In this document: positions 50,617 to 59,675 of the stretch, one piece after another | Layout of the letters: every line of letters begins with the position of its first letter | How positions within the stretch are numbered: position 1 is the stretch's first letter | Translations under genes and position numbers: made by a program | Notes under the pieces: model-generated | Databases searched by the model: none | Seen by the model: only the letters and a program-made list of their open reading frames with translations | Told to the model about the DNA's origin: nothing | Origin: JANQJA01 sp047947185 | GTDB lineage: Bacteria > Pseudomonadota > Gammaproteobacteria > Pseudomonadales > Azotimanducaceae | NCBI GenBank assembly: GCA_047947185.1 | Contig: CP170502.1 | Location: 4,464,001-4,528,000, forward strand | Direction of reading: 5' to 3' | DNA: 64,000 nucleotides

Positions 50617-51579
50617 TCAGGTCGGAACCGTCACTTTTTCGATGAGTTCCTGCACTACCTGGCTACTTTCAACACCGGAATAGAGCGCATCCTGGTCCAG
50701 CGCCAGGCGGTGGGAAATCACCGGTATGGCCAGTTCCTGGATCAAGTCAGGTGTCACAAAATTGGTGTTGCGAATCAGCGCCAGGGCCTTCGCGCACTTC
50801 ATGAGCGTAATGCCAGCCCGGGGGCTGGCACCCATGGCAACACCCGGGTGACTGCGCGTTGCGGCCACCAGGTCGACAATGTACCCCTTGAGTTCGTCAG
50901 AGATACCAACGCCGGTGCAGGCCGCGCGTATCTGGCGGATGTCTTCAATACCAATACAGGGGACCAGGTTGTTGAGCGGATGGGCGCTTGCCTGTGAGTT
51001 CAAGATCGCCAGCTCATCCTCTCGACTGACGTAACCCAGCTTGAATCGCATGGCAAACCTGTCCATCTGGGCCTCAGGGAGCGGATAGGTGCCGTGAAAC
51101 TCAACCGGGTTCTGGGTGGCTATGACAAAAAAGAGTTCATCCAGGGGAAACCGGTCGCCCTCGACACTCACCTGGTTTTCGGCCATTGCTTCCAGCAGAG
51201 CCGACTGGGTTCTGGGTGATGCCCGGTTGACCTCGTCGGCCAGCAGAATCTGGGAGAAAATGGGCCCTTCCCTGAACCGGAAGGTCTGGGTCTGCTGGTC
51301 GAAAACCGACACCCCCAGGATGTCGGTCGGCAGCAGGTCCGGCGTGAACTGTATGCGCTTGAAGCGGGCGTCAATAGAGGCAGCCAGCGACTTCGCCATG
51401 GTCGTTTTGCCAGTACCGGGCACGTCTTCAAGCAGGACATGGCCGCCGGCAAAAAAGGCCGTCAGGAGCCATGGGACGCTGTTGTTGTTAGAGCGCATCA
51501 CCGATTCGATGTTTTGCCTGAGGCGCTCTATGAGTTCACTGGCGGGCAGGAATGCGGGTTTTGGCTGGGATGAAGTCAC
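50617..51579 (-). CDS. MoxR family AAA ATPase
   Basis: A 320-residue AAA+ ATPase. Walker A is EDVPGTGKTTMAKSLA, Walker B ILLADEVNRASPRTQSALLEAM, sensor 1 FFVIATQNPVEFHGTYPLPEAQMDRF, and sensor 2 GASPRAGITLMKCAKALAL. MoxR proteins help assemble or mature enzyme complexes with a DUF58/vWA partner. It heads the three-gene unit and is divergent from the rpoE-chrR pair, with the ECF promoter in the 111-base gap. Confidence 0.94.
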   Translation of the reverse strand: MTSSQPKPAFLPASELIERLRQNIESVMRSNNNSVPWLLTAFFAGGHVLLEDVPGTGKTTMAKSLAASIDARFKRIQFTPDLLPTDILGVSVFDQQTQTFRFREGPIFSQILLADEVNRASPRTQSALLEAMAENQVSVEGDRFPLDELFFVIATQNPVEFHGTYPLPEAQMDRFAMRFKLGYVSREDELAILNSQASAHPLNNLVPCIGIEDIRQIRAACTGVGISDELKGYIVDLVAATRSHPGVAMGASPRAGITLMKCAKALALIRNTNFVTPDLIQELAIPVISHRLALDQDALYSGVESSQVVQELIEKVTVPT

Positions 51580-51627
51580 GTTGATACCTGAATGCGGAGA
51601 CGGGCCAGCTCAAATTTGATACCCCTG

Positions 51628-51657
51628 TGATCCATGTCGCCGGCTGAGGCGTAACAG
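51628..51657 (+). promoter_or_regulatory. ECF11-type promoter upstream of rpoE-chrR
   Basis: TGATCC (51628-51633), 18-base spacer, TAACAG (51652-51657). This agrees with the -35 TGATCC element recognised by Rhodobacter RpoE of RpoE-ChrR systems, which activates its own operon. The predicted start near 51664 gives a 27-base leader to ATG 51691. The match was made by eye. Confidence 0.65.
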
Positions 51658-51690
51658 TGGACAATTTGGAATTAGAGAAGCTGAGTCGGT

Positions 51691-52314
51691 ATGATCACAG
51701 GCAATTCAAGGTCCGTCAATAATACAGGGTCTTCCAGTAAGGTGCTTATGCTCGCAGGTTCAAGCCCGGATGATTGGAGCGATTTGTTGGTGAAAGTCGG
51801 CGAAAGCCGGGATCGTACGGCATTCTCACGCCTGTTCTCGCACTTTGCACCGCTGGTGAAAGGGTTTCTGATGAAAGGGTCAAATATTGGTCCTGAACAG
51901 GCGGAAGAACTCGTCCAGGAAACCATGATTAAGGTGTGGCACAAGGCCGACAGCTTTAACCGGCAAAAATCCGCGGCAAGTACCTGGATTTACACCATCG
52001 CCAGAAACACGCGGATCGACTGGATCAGGCGTGAGTCCCGTTCAAAGGTGGATATTGAGGCTGATGACCTCTACGACTCAGGGGAGGAAAACCCGTCCTA
52101 CTCGTCCCTGATCCGGGTTCGCGACAAGGAAAATATCAGGAGCAATCTTGGGGAACTGCCCCAGGAGCAACTGGAAGTCGTGACCAAAATCTATTATGAA
52201 GGAAAATCGCACAGCGAAGTTGCAGCAGAGCTGGAACTTCCGTTGGGCACTGTGAAATCACGGATAAGGCTGGCGCTCAAGCGCATGCACCTGTCCCTCG
52301 CTAAAGAAGCTTGA
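51691..52314 (+). CDS. rpoE: ECF sigma factor RpoE (ChrR-linked)
   Basis: A 207-residue ECF sigma factor. Region 2 contains ELVQETMIKVWHKADSF and STWIYTIARNTRIDWIRRE; region 4 contains LPQEQLEVVTKIYYEGKSHSEVAAELELPLGTVKSRIRLALKRM. Its downstream partner is a ChrR-type anti-sigma, so it belongs to the group (ECF11) that responds to singlet oxygen and organic peroxide. A TGATCC-N18-TAACAG promoter upstream suggests autoregulation. ATG 51691 is the listed start; ATG 51748 is possible and would remove a non-conserved tail. Confidence 0.91.
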   Translation: MITGNSRSVNNTGSSSKVLMLAGSSPDDWSDLLVKVGESRDRTAFSRLFSHFAPLVKGFLMKGSNIGPEQAEELVQETMIKVWHKADSFNRQKSAASTWIYTIARNTRIDWIRRESRSKVDIEADDLYDSGEENPSYSSLIRVRDKENIRSNLGELPQEQLEVVTKIYYEGKSHSEVAAELELPLGTVKSRIRLALKRMHLSLAKEA

Positions 52315-52325
52315 GCATAAAAACA

Positions 52326-52988
52326 ATGGCAAGATTACACCCCGACTCAAACTTTCTGGCGGAGTACTCTGCTGGCGGTCTGTCCCCGGCCCAGAGCATT
52401 TCCGTCTCCGCACACCTCCACTTTTGCGCCCAGTGCCGGGATCGCATCCTTTCCCTTGAGGAAATTGGTGGTGTCCTCCTTGAACAGACTGCACCCGAAA
52501 CAGTCTCGGCCGACGCACTGGAATCAGTGCTCGGCCGCATTGATTCTCCGGCGGAACAGCCGGCCGCAAGACGCGAGATTCGCGTTACGGACTCGGACCT
52601 TTCCCGTCTGCCGAAACTGGTGCAGCGCCTGATGCCAGAAGGCAAGCCAGGCTGGCGCAAGCTCTCTCCGTCGCTGGAGATTGCACGTATCCCCGTGGGT
52701 GAAACGGTGTTTGAACTGGCACTACACAAGATAAAGCCCGGCGGAACAGCACCCTTGCATGATCACAAAGGTCGCGAGATCACGGTGGTACTCCAGGGTA
52801 GTTTTTCGGATGATGACGGCGTTTATCAGGAAGGGGATTTTGTCGTGCGGGAACCCGGTGACGTACACACGCCAATGGCAACCCAGCATGACCAGTGCAT
52901 TTGCCTTTCAGCCTGCGAGGCACCTATTCGTATGGTTGGCCCATTCAAGCGACTGCTGAATCCCTTTATCAGTTTTCGCCCTGCCTGA
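52326..52988 (+). CDS. chrR: ChrR-type zinc anti-sigma factor with cupin
   Basis: A 220-residue protein. The N-terminal anti-sigma domain has the zinc ligands H5, H30, C34 and C37 (HLHFCAQC), the same spacing as H6/H31/C35/C38 of Rhodobacter ChrR. The C-terminal cupin contains PLHDHKGREITVVLQGSFSD and EPGDVHTP, with conserved metal-binding His and Glu. In the known system the cupin senses singlet oxygen and triggers release of RpoE. ATG 52326 is used; a TTG at 52311 overlaps the rpoE stop. It lies 11 bases after rpoE. Confidence 0.92.
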   Translation: MARLHPDSNFLAEYSAGGLSPAQSISVSAHLHFCAQCRDRILSLEEIGGVLLEQTAPETVSADALESVLGRIDSPAEQPAARREIRVTDSDLSRLPKLVQRLMPEGKPGWRKLSPSLEIARIPVGETVFELALHKIKPGGTAPLHDHKGREITVVLQGSFSDDDGVYQEGDFVVREPGDVHTPMATQHDQCICLSACEAPIRMVGPFKRLLNPFISFRPA

Positions 52989-53050
52989 GAACCTTTTATT
53001 CTCCTGCGTTTTGGGGTTCAATCGACGCCTCGCGTTTATTGGTACCCCAA

Positions 53051-53416
53051 ATGTCCAACAAGGCCATCATCAGAGAGTTTGTCAGGAGCTGGTCTGCTCT
53101 TGATCCGGAGAAGTCGGGCGCTTTCTTCACCGAGGACGGTGTGTATCACAACATGCCGGCAACGCCGGTCGTCTCCCGCAGCGCGATTGTCGAGTTTATT
53201 GGAAACTTTACGCGCGACTGGACGGCAACCGAGTGGGAAGTGATCAGCATCGTTGAAGAGGGTGACATTGTCGTCGCGGAGCGCATTGATCATATTGATG
53301 TGGGTGATAAACACATTGATTTGCCCTGCGTTGGGGTTTTTGAAATGCAGGACGGCAAAATCCGCGTGTGGCGCGATTACTTCGATCTCGGCACTTACAT
53401 CAAAGCCCTGGCCTGA
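53051..53416 (+). CDS. Limonene-1,2-epoxide hydrolase/SnoaL-like protein
   Basis: A 121-residue NTF2-like protein matching the limonene-1,2-epoxide hydrolase family. The opening KAIIREFVRSWSALDPEKSGAFFTEDGVYHNMP is typical, VVAERIDHIDVG carries the central Arg-x-Asp (ERIDH) and VWRDYFDLGTYIKAL the second Asp of the Asp-Arg-Asp triad. It may hydrolyse epoxides. It lies 62 bases after chrR and may be a member of the RpoE regulon. Its stop is 11 bases from the convergent ABC transporter operon. Confidence 0.8.
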   Translation: MSNKAIIREFVRSWSALDPEKSGAFFTEDGVYHNMPATPVVSRSAIVEFIGNFTRDWTATEWEVISIVEEGDIVVAERIDHIDVGDKHIDLPCVGVFEMQDGKIRVWRDYFDLGTYIKALA

Positions 53417-53427
53417 AGTCCGGCAAG

Positions 53428-54408
53428 TTATTCCTCGGCCAGATCAAGATGGCAGGAGACCTGGTGCTCGCGACCAAGGTCGCGCAGCGCGGGTACCTGG
53501 CTCTTGCACTGTTCCATGACCATCGGGCAACGGGGATGGAACGGGCAGCCCGATGGCGGGTTAATCGGGGAGGGAACATCACCCTCAAGCACCTGGCGCT
53601 GGACCACGCGATGGGGGTCCGGTATGGGTATCGCGGATATCAGTGACCGGGTGTAGGGATGAAGCGGGTTCCGGTACAGCATCTCGCTGTTACCGTCCTC
53701 AGCGATACGCCCAAGATACATGATGGCCAGCCTGTCCGAGACGTGTTTTACGACCGCGAGGTCGTGGGCAATAAACAGGTAGGAAAGGCCAAATTCTTTC
53801 TGCAGGTCAACCAGCAGGTTCAGGATCTGGCTCTGGATTGACACGTCCAGGGCGGAAACCGGCTCATCGCAGATAATCAGTTTGGGGTTCAGCGCAATGG
53901 ACCTGGCGATGCCAATCCGTTGGCGCTGGCCGCCGGAGAACTCAAACGGATAACGTGTGACAGAGCGGGCTGGCAGGCCAACAATCTCCAGCAGTTCTGC
54001 GACGCGCTGCCGGCGCCACTGTTTGTCACCTATCCCGTGAATGACAAACGGTTCCTCCAGGATGTCACCCACGGTATGCCGTGAGTTAAGCGACTCCATC
54101 GGGTCCTGGAAAATCATCTGTATGTCGCGACGGTAGGGTAGCAGGGCGCGGCTGCCGAGGTTGGCAATGTCGGTTCCCTCAAACTCGACGGCGCCTGATG
54201 TAGGACGGTAGAGCCTCGCAATACAGCGGCCCAGCGTCGACTTGCCGCAACCTGATTCCCCGACGAGACCCAGTGTTTCCCCGGGCATGATGTCGAAGCT
54301 GACACCATCAACGGCCCTGTTGAACTTTGAAGCGCGCAGCAGTATGCCCTCCCTGACGGGGAAGTGCATATGGAGATTCCGGACGCGCAGCAGGGGGGTG
54401 TCGGTCAT
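53428..54408 (-). CDS. Peptide ABC transporter ATPase (OppF-like)
   Basis: A 326-residue ATPase. Walker A is GESGCGKS, signature FSGGQRQRIGIARSI, Walker B LIICDEPVSALD, and the C-terminal oligopeptide extension INPPSGCPFHPRCPMVMEQC holds the cysteine pattern of the iron-sulfur-like OppF/DppF tail. It energises import by the Yej-type permeases. Its ATG overlaps the stop of the OppD-like gene by 4 bases. In E. coli YejF both ATPases are fused in one chain; here they are separate. Confidence 0.9.
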   Translation of the reverse strand: MTDTPLLRVRNLHMHFPVREGILLRASKFNRAVDGVSFDIMPGETLGLVGESGCGKSTLGRCIARLYRPTSGAVEFEGTDIANLGSRALLPYRRDIQMIFQDPMESLNSRHTVGDILEEPFVIHGIGDKQWRRQRVAELLEIVGLPARSVTRYPFEFSGGQRQRIGIARSIALNPKLIICDEPVSALDVSIQSQILNLLVDLQKEFGLSYLFIAHDLAVVKHVSDRLAIMYLGRIAEDGNSEMLYRNPLHPYTRSLISAIPIPDPHRVVQRQVLEGDVPSPINPPSGCPFHPRCPMVMEQCKSQVPALRDLGREHQVSCHLDLAEE

Positions 54409-55382
54409 AGTTCACGCCATCTGAAACAGCTCACAAAGTGTTCGTTTTCCACCGCTTCAATGGCCGGTACCGACAGGGTACAGGCATCAACGCGATGGGG
54501 GCAGCGGTTCTCGAAGCGACATCCGGCTGGCAGATCCAGCAGTCCCGGCACCATACCTTCGATGATGGCCAGTCTGGATTTACTGACGGTATCGAGCCGG
54601 GGAATGGAGGCCAGCAGCCCGCGTGTGTAAGGGTGTCGTGGCGTATCAAACAACTGGAAGACGCTACCCGTTTCAGCAACCTTGCCAGCGTACATCACAA
54701 CGACATGATCGCAGGTCTCGGCAATCACCCCCAGATCATGGGTGATCAGCATAACGGACATGCCCATGTCCCGCTGGAGTTCCTTGATCAGTTCAAGGAT
54801 CTGGGCCTGGATGGTGACATCCAGCGCCGTTGTGGGTTCGTCAGCAATCAGCAGTGCAGGTTTACAGGCCAGCGCCATGGCAATGACCACACGTTGCCTC
54901 ATGCCGCCGGACAGCTGGTGTGGATATTCACCCATACGGACATCGGGTGAAGGAATGCCGACCCGATCCAGGATCTCGATAGCGTCCCGGACAGCTTCTG
55001 CTGACGTCACCTTGCGGTGAAGATTAATGACCTCGGTAATCTGCCGACCAATGGTATGGACGGGATTAAGTGCGGTCATGGGTTCCTGGAAAACCATACC
55101 GATGTCATTCCCGCGTACCTTTTCCATCTCCTGGATGGGCAGCGTGACCAGGTCGCGCCCCTTGAGCCTGACATGACCTGATACGATCTGGCCCATGGGC
55201 TGGGGTAGCAGGCGCATGATGGAAAGTGCTGTAACGCTCTTGCCACAGCCCGACTCGCCGACAATCCCCAGGGTTTCCCCAGGCAGCACCTGGAAGCTGA
55301 CATCGTCGACGGCGCGCACGCGTCCTTCGTCCGTGTCGAACTCGGTGACGAGATTGGTTACCTCCAGCAGCGGCTCTGTCAC
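54405..55382 (-). CDS. Peptide ABC transporter ATPase (OppD-like)
   Basis: A 325-residue ATPase with Walker A GESGCGKS, signature LSGGMRQRVVIAMALACKP, Walker B LLIADEPTTALD and the C-terminal peptide-transporter segment LPAGCRFENRCPHRVDAC. It works as partner of the OppF-like ATPase. It starts 3 bases after the stop of the binding-protein gene. Confidence 0.9.
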   Translation of the reverse strand: MTEPLLEVTNLVTEFDTDEGRVRAVDDVSFQVLPGETLGIVGESGCGKSVTALSIMRLLPQPMGQIVSGHVRLKGRDLVTLPIQEMEKVRGNDIGMVFQEPMTALNPVHTIGRQITEVINLHRKVTSAEAVRDAIEILDRVGIPSPDVRMGEYPHQLSGGMRQRVVIAMALACKPALLIADEPTTALDVTIQAQILELIKELQRDMGMSVMLITHDLGVIAETCDHVVVMYAGKVAETGSVFQLFDTPRHPYTRGLLASIPRLDTVSKSRLAIIEGMVPGLLDLPAGCRFENRCPHRVDACTLSVPAIEAVENEHFVSCFRWREL

Positions 55383-55385
55383 AAT

Positions 55386-57335
55386 CTATTTGAACTGGTC
55401 ATAGACGTTGATCTCGGGCGGGAAAGTCTCGCCGTTCTTGCGCGCCTGGAGGGTTGCGTCTTTCATGTCCTGGTCTATCCAGTGGACATAATACTGGCCG
55501 GCACTGCCCGAGTGTTTGTGATTGAAAAAGGGTGGATAGCGCAGCCAGCGCCAGTTGCCCACCCGGTAAAAAGGCTGATAGAAGCCCGGGACAAACGATG
55601 CGTGTTCGTGGTGCAGCTCGGTCATCTGGTGGGCCAGCGAAATCATTTCCTGTTTGTCTGCAGATTCGCGATAGCGATCTATCATCTTGTCCATTTCCCA
55701 GATTGCCAGGGCTTCAAGATTGTTTGTCTGGGTCTTGAGCTGACGGTTCGGGTTGACGCTGCCGTCATCCAGAAAAGCGTCGTCATAGGCATTGTCAGAA
55801 TGATAGGTTTCCCAGAAACGTGGATACATCTCCAGGGAAACATTGAATGCCGAGAAATGAATGTCGTGCTTTTTCTCCTGAACCTTCTTCCACCCCGCAG
55901 TGCCGTCAAGCACCTCGATGCGGAATTCCAGGCCCGCCTTGGCTGCCTCTTCTTTCAGGATCGTCAGCACATCCTTGAGTGCCTCATAGCCGGAAGACAG
56001 CGTAAACGACAGTCGTTGGCCCTGGTCATTGACTAAAATCCCGTCTGGCCCACGCTGGACGAATCCGGCTTTTGCAAACGCGGTGAGCGCCTGCTCTATA
56101 TCAAATTCCCGGGCTTTCAGCGTGGGATGGGAAAACTCACCGTAGCCGTCGGATGATGTCTGCAGGCGGGAGTAGTCATTGCGGAAGAACTTCCTGATGA
56201 CCAGGTCCCAGTTGGTGGCGTAGTTGATGCCAACGCGTACATCCCGGTTGTCGAGGATCGGTTTTGAGGTGTTGATCCACAGGCCATAGGTCGGCCGGGG
56301 CTTCTGGTTGTAGAAGGTCGATTTGTGGATATAGCCGCCGGCCACGTCGGGGTCGGTATCGGGCAGTTTTTCATACCAGTATTCCGCGATGTTAAGGCCA
56401 AACTGGTCGATGTCACCGCGCTTGAAAGCTTCGAAAACCTTGGGTGTTTCGCGGATGACATTAAGCTGGATCCGGTCCGGGTTGTAGCGGTTCTTCCAGA
56501 ATTTCTTGTCTTTGGCCCACCAGTCCGGCAGTCGTCGAAGGGCAATCGAACGGCCCTTCTTGATATCTTCGTCCAGCACGACGTAGGGACCGGATGTCGG
56601 TACAAATCGCCACTGGTATCGTTCCACGAAGTCAGGTCCCATTTCCCGGAAAAAATGTTGTGGTACGCCGCGCAGTTCAAGTACCCGCGAATCCATATCG
56701 GGTTTCGCCTCTGGGATGGTGATGGAGAAGGTGTAGTCGTCGTACCGGGTGATGTTGGTGTACTGGGTGCCATACCAGTTGGTATACCAGGGCGCAACGA
56801 TGTAGTCCGATCGGTAGAAGAAAAACATGAACATGAAGTCATCAGCGGTCAGCGGTTCGCCGTCAGACCAGCGGGCGCGAGGGTCGAGTTTTACGTAGAT
56901 GGTCTTGTTTTCGCGATCGACTGCCCAGGCCTCAGCCAGTCCGGGGTAGTAGTCAAATTCGTCAGGGTGCCGGTGGGCCAGCGCCAGGGTGGTGTAGTCA
57001 AGAATAAAGGGCCTGAAAGAGCCGTTGGAATCGGGGCCTACAAAGCGCAGAGTCCGTGGGAAATCCTGCAGTGCACCGTACTGGGTGCCGCCTTTTATCG
57101 CCTCATCGGAGCCTATTTCAGGCAGATGTGAACCGTCCTCCCAGTTCAGGTTTGCAGGCAGACCCGCCAGGGTCCTGAACGAAAAAAAGTCCGGATTTGC
57201 CGCGTAATAAGCTTCCACCTCAGCCGTGATATCAGGCGCATCAGCGGCGGGTTCCTGGTCACTGCTGCCACCACCACAGCCTGCGAGAGCAAGAAGGGCA
57301 GCCAGGAGGACAGGCAAAAGGGATCTATGTGTCAT
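55386..57335 (-). CDS. Extracellular solute-binding lipoprotein (YejA-like)
   Basis: A 649-residue lipoprotein of the family 5 (peptide) binding proteins. The lipobox is ALAGC near residue 20. Family hallmarks include LAEAWAVDRENKTIYVKLDPRARWSDGEPLTADDFMF and a C-terminal HWIDQDMKD-type end close to YejA, the binding protein of the microcin C/oligopeptide importer. It collects peptides for the two permeases upstream. It sits between yejE (13-base gap) and the OppD-like gene. Confidence 0.9.
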   Translation of the reverse strand: MTHRSLLPVLLAALLALAGCGGGSSDQEPAADAPDITAEVEAYYAANPDFFSFRTLAGLPANLNWEDGSHLPEIGSDEAIKGGTQYGALQDFPRTLRFVGPDSNGSFRPFILDYTTLALAHRHPDEFDYYPGLAEAWAVDRENKTIYVKLDPRARWSDGEPLTADDFMFMFFFYRSDYIVAPWYTNWYGTQYTNITRYDDYTFSITIPEAKPDMDSRVLELRGVPQHFFREMGPDFVERYQWRFVPTSGPYVVLDEDIKKGRSIALRRLPDWWAKDKKFWKNRYNPDRIQLNVIRETPKVFEAFKRGDIDQFGLNIAEYWYEKLPDTDPDVAGGYIHKSTFYNQKPRPTYGLWINTSKPILDNRDVRVGINYATNWDLVIRKFFRNDYSRLQTSSDGYGEFSHPTLKAREFDIEQALTAFAKAGFVQRGPDGILVNDQGQRLSFTLSSGYEALKDVLTILKEEAAKAGLEFRIEVLDGTAGWKKVQEKKHDIHFSAFNVSLEMYPRFWETYHSDNAYDDAFLDDGSVNPNRQLKTQTNNLEALAIWEMDKMIDRYRESADKQEMISLAHQMTELHHEHASFVPGFYQPFYRVGNWRWLRYPPFFNHKHSGSAGQYYVHWIDQDMKDATLQARKNGETFPPEINVYDQFK

Positions 57336-57348
57336 AACAAACCTCTAA

Positions 57349-58416
57349 CTAGCGATAGACGGTAAACTTTTTCGGGTCAAAAGACTCTCGTATTGCCTCG
57401 CCGATGAAAGTTACCAGTGTGAGCAGAATAACCAGCGTGCCAAACGCGGACATCACAATCCAGGGTGCGGTACGGAGTGTGGCTGTACCCTGCTTGAGCA
57501 GTTCGCCCAGGCTTGGTGTGGGTGGCGGCAGGCCAAACCCCAGGAAATCCAGCGCGGTGATTGAAGTAATGGCAGACACCACGGTAAAAGGCATGAAGGT
57601 CACCAGGGTTGACAGCACGTTGGGCAGCACATGGCGAAAGATAATCCTGGAGTTGGACGCACCCAACACGCGTGCCGAGGCGATATAGTCCCGCGCTTTC
57701 TCCTTGTAGGTTTCCGTGCGCATGTAATAGGTCATGCTGGTCCAGGAAAACAGCACCAGCACTGTCAGCAATATCGCAATCCGGGCCGGAATTGAGAAGG
57801 TAGAGGGTATGACCGAAAAGACGATGATCACCATGTAAAGAAATGGCACGTTGGACCAGATTTCAATCACCCGCTGGAACAGCAGGTCGAACACACCGCC
57901 AAAAAAGCCCATGGCGCAACCCACCGCAATCCCGATACCGTACACGGCTACCATAAACGCCAGTGAGAAAAAGAGGGCAATCCGGGTGCCATAGAACAAC
58001 CTTGCGAGAATGTCGCGGCTGGTGCTGTCGGTACCGAGAAAATGGCGCTGCTCGAGGTTGGGTGGTTCGGGTTTGAAGATGCCACTCGGCGCATGGTTCT
58101 CGTAGGCGCTGTAGGGAACCAGCGGCATCACAACCCAGTTGCCGCTGTTTTCCTGTCTGAACTTTTGCTGGAGATCGCGGTAATTGGTCTCGTAGGAATA
58201 ATCGAGGCCAAAGTCCGTGCCCGGGTGGAAAGCGGTGTAGGTCGGGAAATACAGTGTGCCCTCGTAACTGACCACAAGGGCCCGGTTGTTGATCAGCAGT
58301 TCGCCAACGAGGCTCAGTACCAGAATGCCGGCAAGTATCAGGAAGCTGTAGTAGCCCCGCTTGATCTCACGGAATCGCCGCAGTTTTTTCCGGGTCTGGG
58401 GATTTAGCCTGAACAT
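57349..58416 (-). CDS. Peptide ABC transporter permease (YejE-like)
   Basis: A 355-residue permease. The long N-terminal soluble insertion between helix 1 and the transport core (residues about 40-130, including LYFPTYTAFHPGTDFGLDY and HFLGTDSTSRDILARLFYG) is characteristic of YejE. The transport core shows the EAA-type loop ARVLGASNSRIIFRHVLPNV. It shares one base with the preceding yejB stop. It forms the heterodimeric channel with YejB. Confidence 0.91.
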   Translation of the reverse strand: MFRLNPQTRKKLRRFREIKRGYYSFLILAGILVLSLVGELLINNRALVVSYEGTLYFPTYTAFHPGTDFGLDYSYETNYRDLQQKFRQENSGNWVVMPLVPYSAYENHAPSGIFKPEPPNLEQRHFLGTDSTSRDILARLFYGTRIALFFSLAFMVAVYGIGIAVGCAMGFFGGVFDLLFQRVIEIWSNVPFLYMVIIVFSVIPSTFSIPARIAILLTVLVLFSWTSMTYYMRTETYKEKARDYIASARVLGASNSRIIFRHVLPNVLSTLVTFMPFTVVSAITSITALDFLGFGLPPPTPSLGELLKQGTATLRTAPWIVMSAFGTLVILLTLVTFIGEAIRESFDPKKFTVYR

Positions 58417-59441
58417 TACTGGAACCTGATGCGTGGATCGACCATGGCAACCAGCACGTCCGAAATGATGTTGCCAATCAGCAACAACACGCTGGCCAGC
58501 AGCACAACCCCCATGACAACAGGATAGTCGCGGTCCAGGATAGCGGTCAGCCCCAGCAGACCAAAACCGTCAATGTCAAAAATGGATTCAATAAGGAAAG
58601 AACCTGAGACCAGCAGCGTGATGTTCTGGCCAAAGGTGGTTGCTATCGGAATCATGGAATTGCGCATGGCATGCCGGGTCACCGACTGCCGGAATGAGAC
58701 ACCCTTGGCGACTGCCGTTCTGATGTAGTCTGCGGCCAGGTTGTCCATCAGGTGGTTCTTCAGCAGCAGGGTCACAAGCGCAAAACTACCGATCAGGTAG
58801 CAGATGAGGGGCAGTACCGAGTGGTTCACCAGGTCGGCCACCTTGCCCCAGAGTGACTTCTCCTCAAATGACATGGAAACAAAACCACCCATGGGAAACC
58901 ATTCCAGTCGTACTGAAAAATATAGCAGCAGTAACGAGCCCAGCGCATAACCCGGAATGGCATAACCGACAAAAATGAAGATAGAGGTCACGTTATCAAC
59001 CAGGGTTCGGTGGCGAATAGCCTTCAGGACACCCAGCGGGATACAGACCAGGTAGGTGATAAAGAGTGTCACCAGGCCGTAGTAGAGAGAGACCGGGAAT
59101 CGGTCCTGGATGACATTCCAGACGGGTTCGTTGTAGCGGTAGGATGTGCCCAGGTCACCGTTTGCGACTTTCCAGACCCAGTCGGCATAACTCTCCAGAA
59201 CGGGTTTGTCGAAGCCGTAATATTCCCGGAGGCGCTGCAGCTGGGCATCGGAGAGCGCCATATCCTGGCCTGCCACCTGCTCAACACCCGGGTTACCCTG
59301 CTGGCCCATTTGCTGGGATTCCATGATGGCGCGCTCCAGCGGGCCGCCAGGCACAAGCCGCGTGATCACAAACACAATGATGGTCACCCCCAGCAGTGTG
59401 GGCGGGATCAGCAGCAGTCTTCGAATAAAGTAGTCACGCAT
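58416..59441 (-). CDS. Peptide ABC transporter permease (YejB-like)
   Basis: A 341-residue permease opening with RDYFIRRLLLIPPTLLGVTIIVFVITRLVPGGPLE, typical of OppB/YejB. The EAA loop is RTAVAKGVSFRQSVTRHAMRNSMIPI. The periplasmic insert after helix 1 is Gln-rich (MESQQMGQQGNPGVEQVAGQ). It is the first gene of the transporter operon yejB-yejE-yejA-oppD-oppF-like. Peptide uptake and sensitivity to peptide antibiotics such as microcin C are known for YejABEF. Confidence 0.91.
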   Translation of the reverse strand: MRDYFIRRLLLIPPTLLGVTIIVFVITRLVPGGPLERAIMESQQMGQQGNPGVEQVAGQDMALSDAQLQRLREYYGFDKPVLESYADWVWKVANGDLGTSYRYNEPVWNVIQDRFPVSLYYGLVTLFITYLVCIPLGVLKAIRHRTLVDNVTSIFIFVGYAIPGYALGSLLLLYFSVRLEWFPMGGFVSMSFEEKSLWGKVADLVNHSVLPLICYLIGSFALVTLLLKNHLMDNLAADYIRTAVAKGVSFRQSVTRHAMRNSMIPIATTFGQNITLLVSGSFLIESIFDIDGFGLLGLTAILDRDYPVVMGVVLLASVLLLIGNIISDVLVAMVDPRIRFQ

Positions 59442-59593
59442 CAGGGGTTTGGCGCCGATTTTTGATCAGCAGGAGATTTTGGGCCGCCGGGTGGGCGCCA
59501 CGCTTCCCCGCAAAAAGATTGTCAGGGGATGTTGCCACATTTGGCGCCACCTTAAAACGTGAATCGACATTTTTCGCCCGGGGGAGATATTGC

Positions 59594-59621
59594 TTGAAGC
59601 GGCGCCGGCTTCCGGTAGAAT
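59594..59621 (+). promoter_or_regulatory. Candidate sigma-70 promoter for mscS
   Basis: TTGAAG (59594-59599), 16-base spacer, TAGAAT (59616-59621). The -10 matches five of six consensus bases and the -35 four of six. It leads to a start near 59628 and a leader of about 48 bases before the TTG at 59676. It lies in the gap divergent from yejB. Confidence 0.5.
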
Positions 59622-59675
59622 TCGGCGGCCAAAATTTTGTCATTCTGCTCAGCCCTAAGAATAAGGAGAAGTCTG

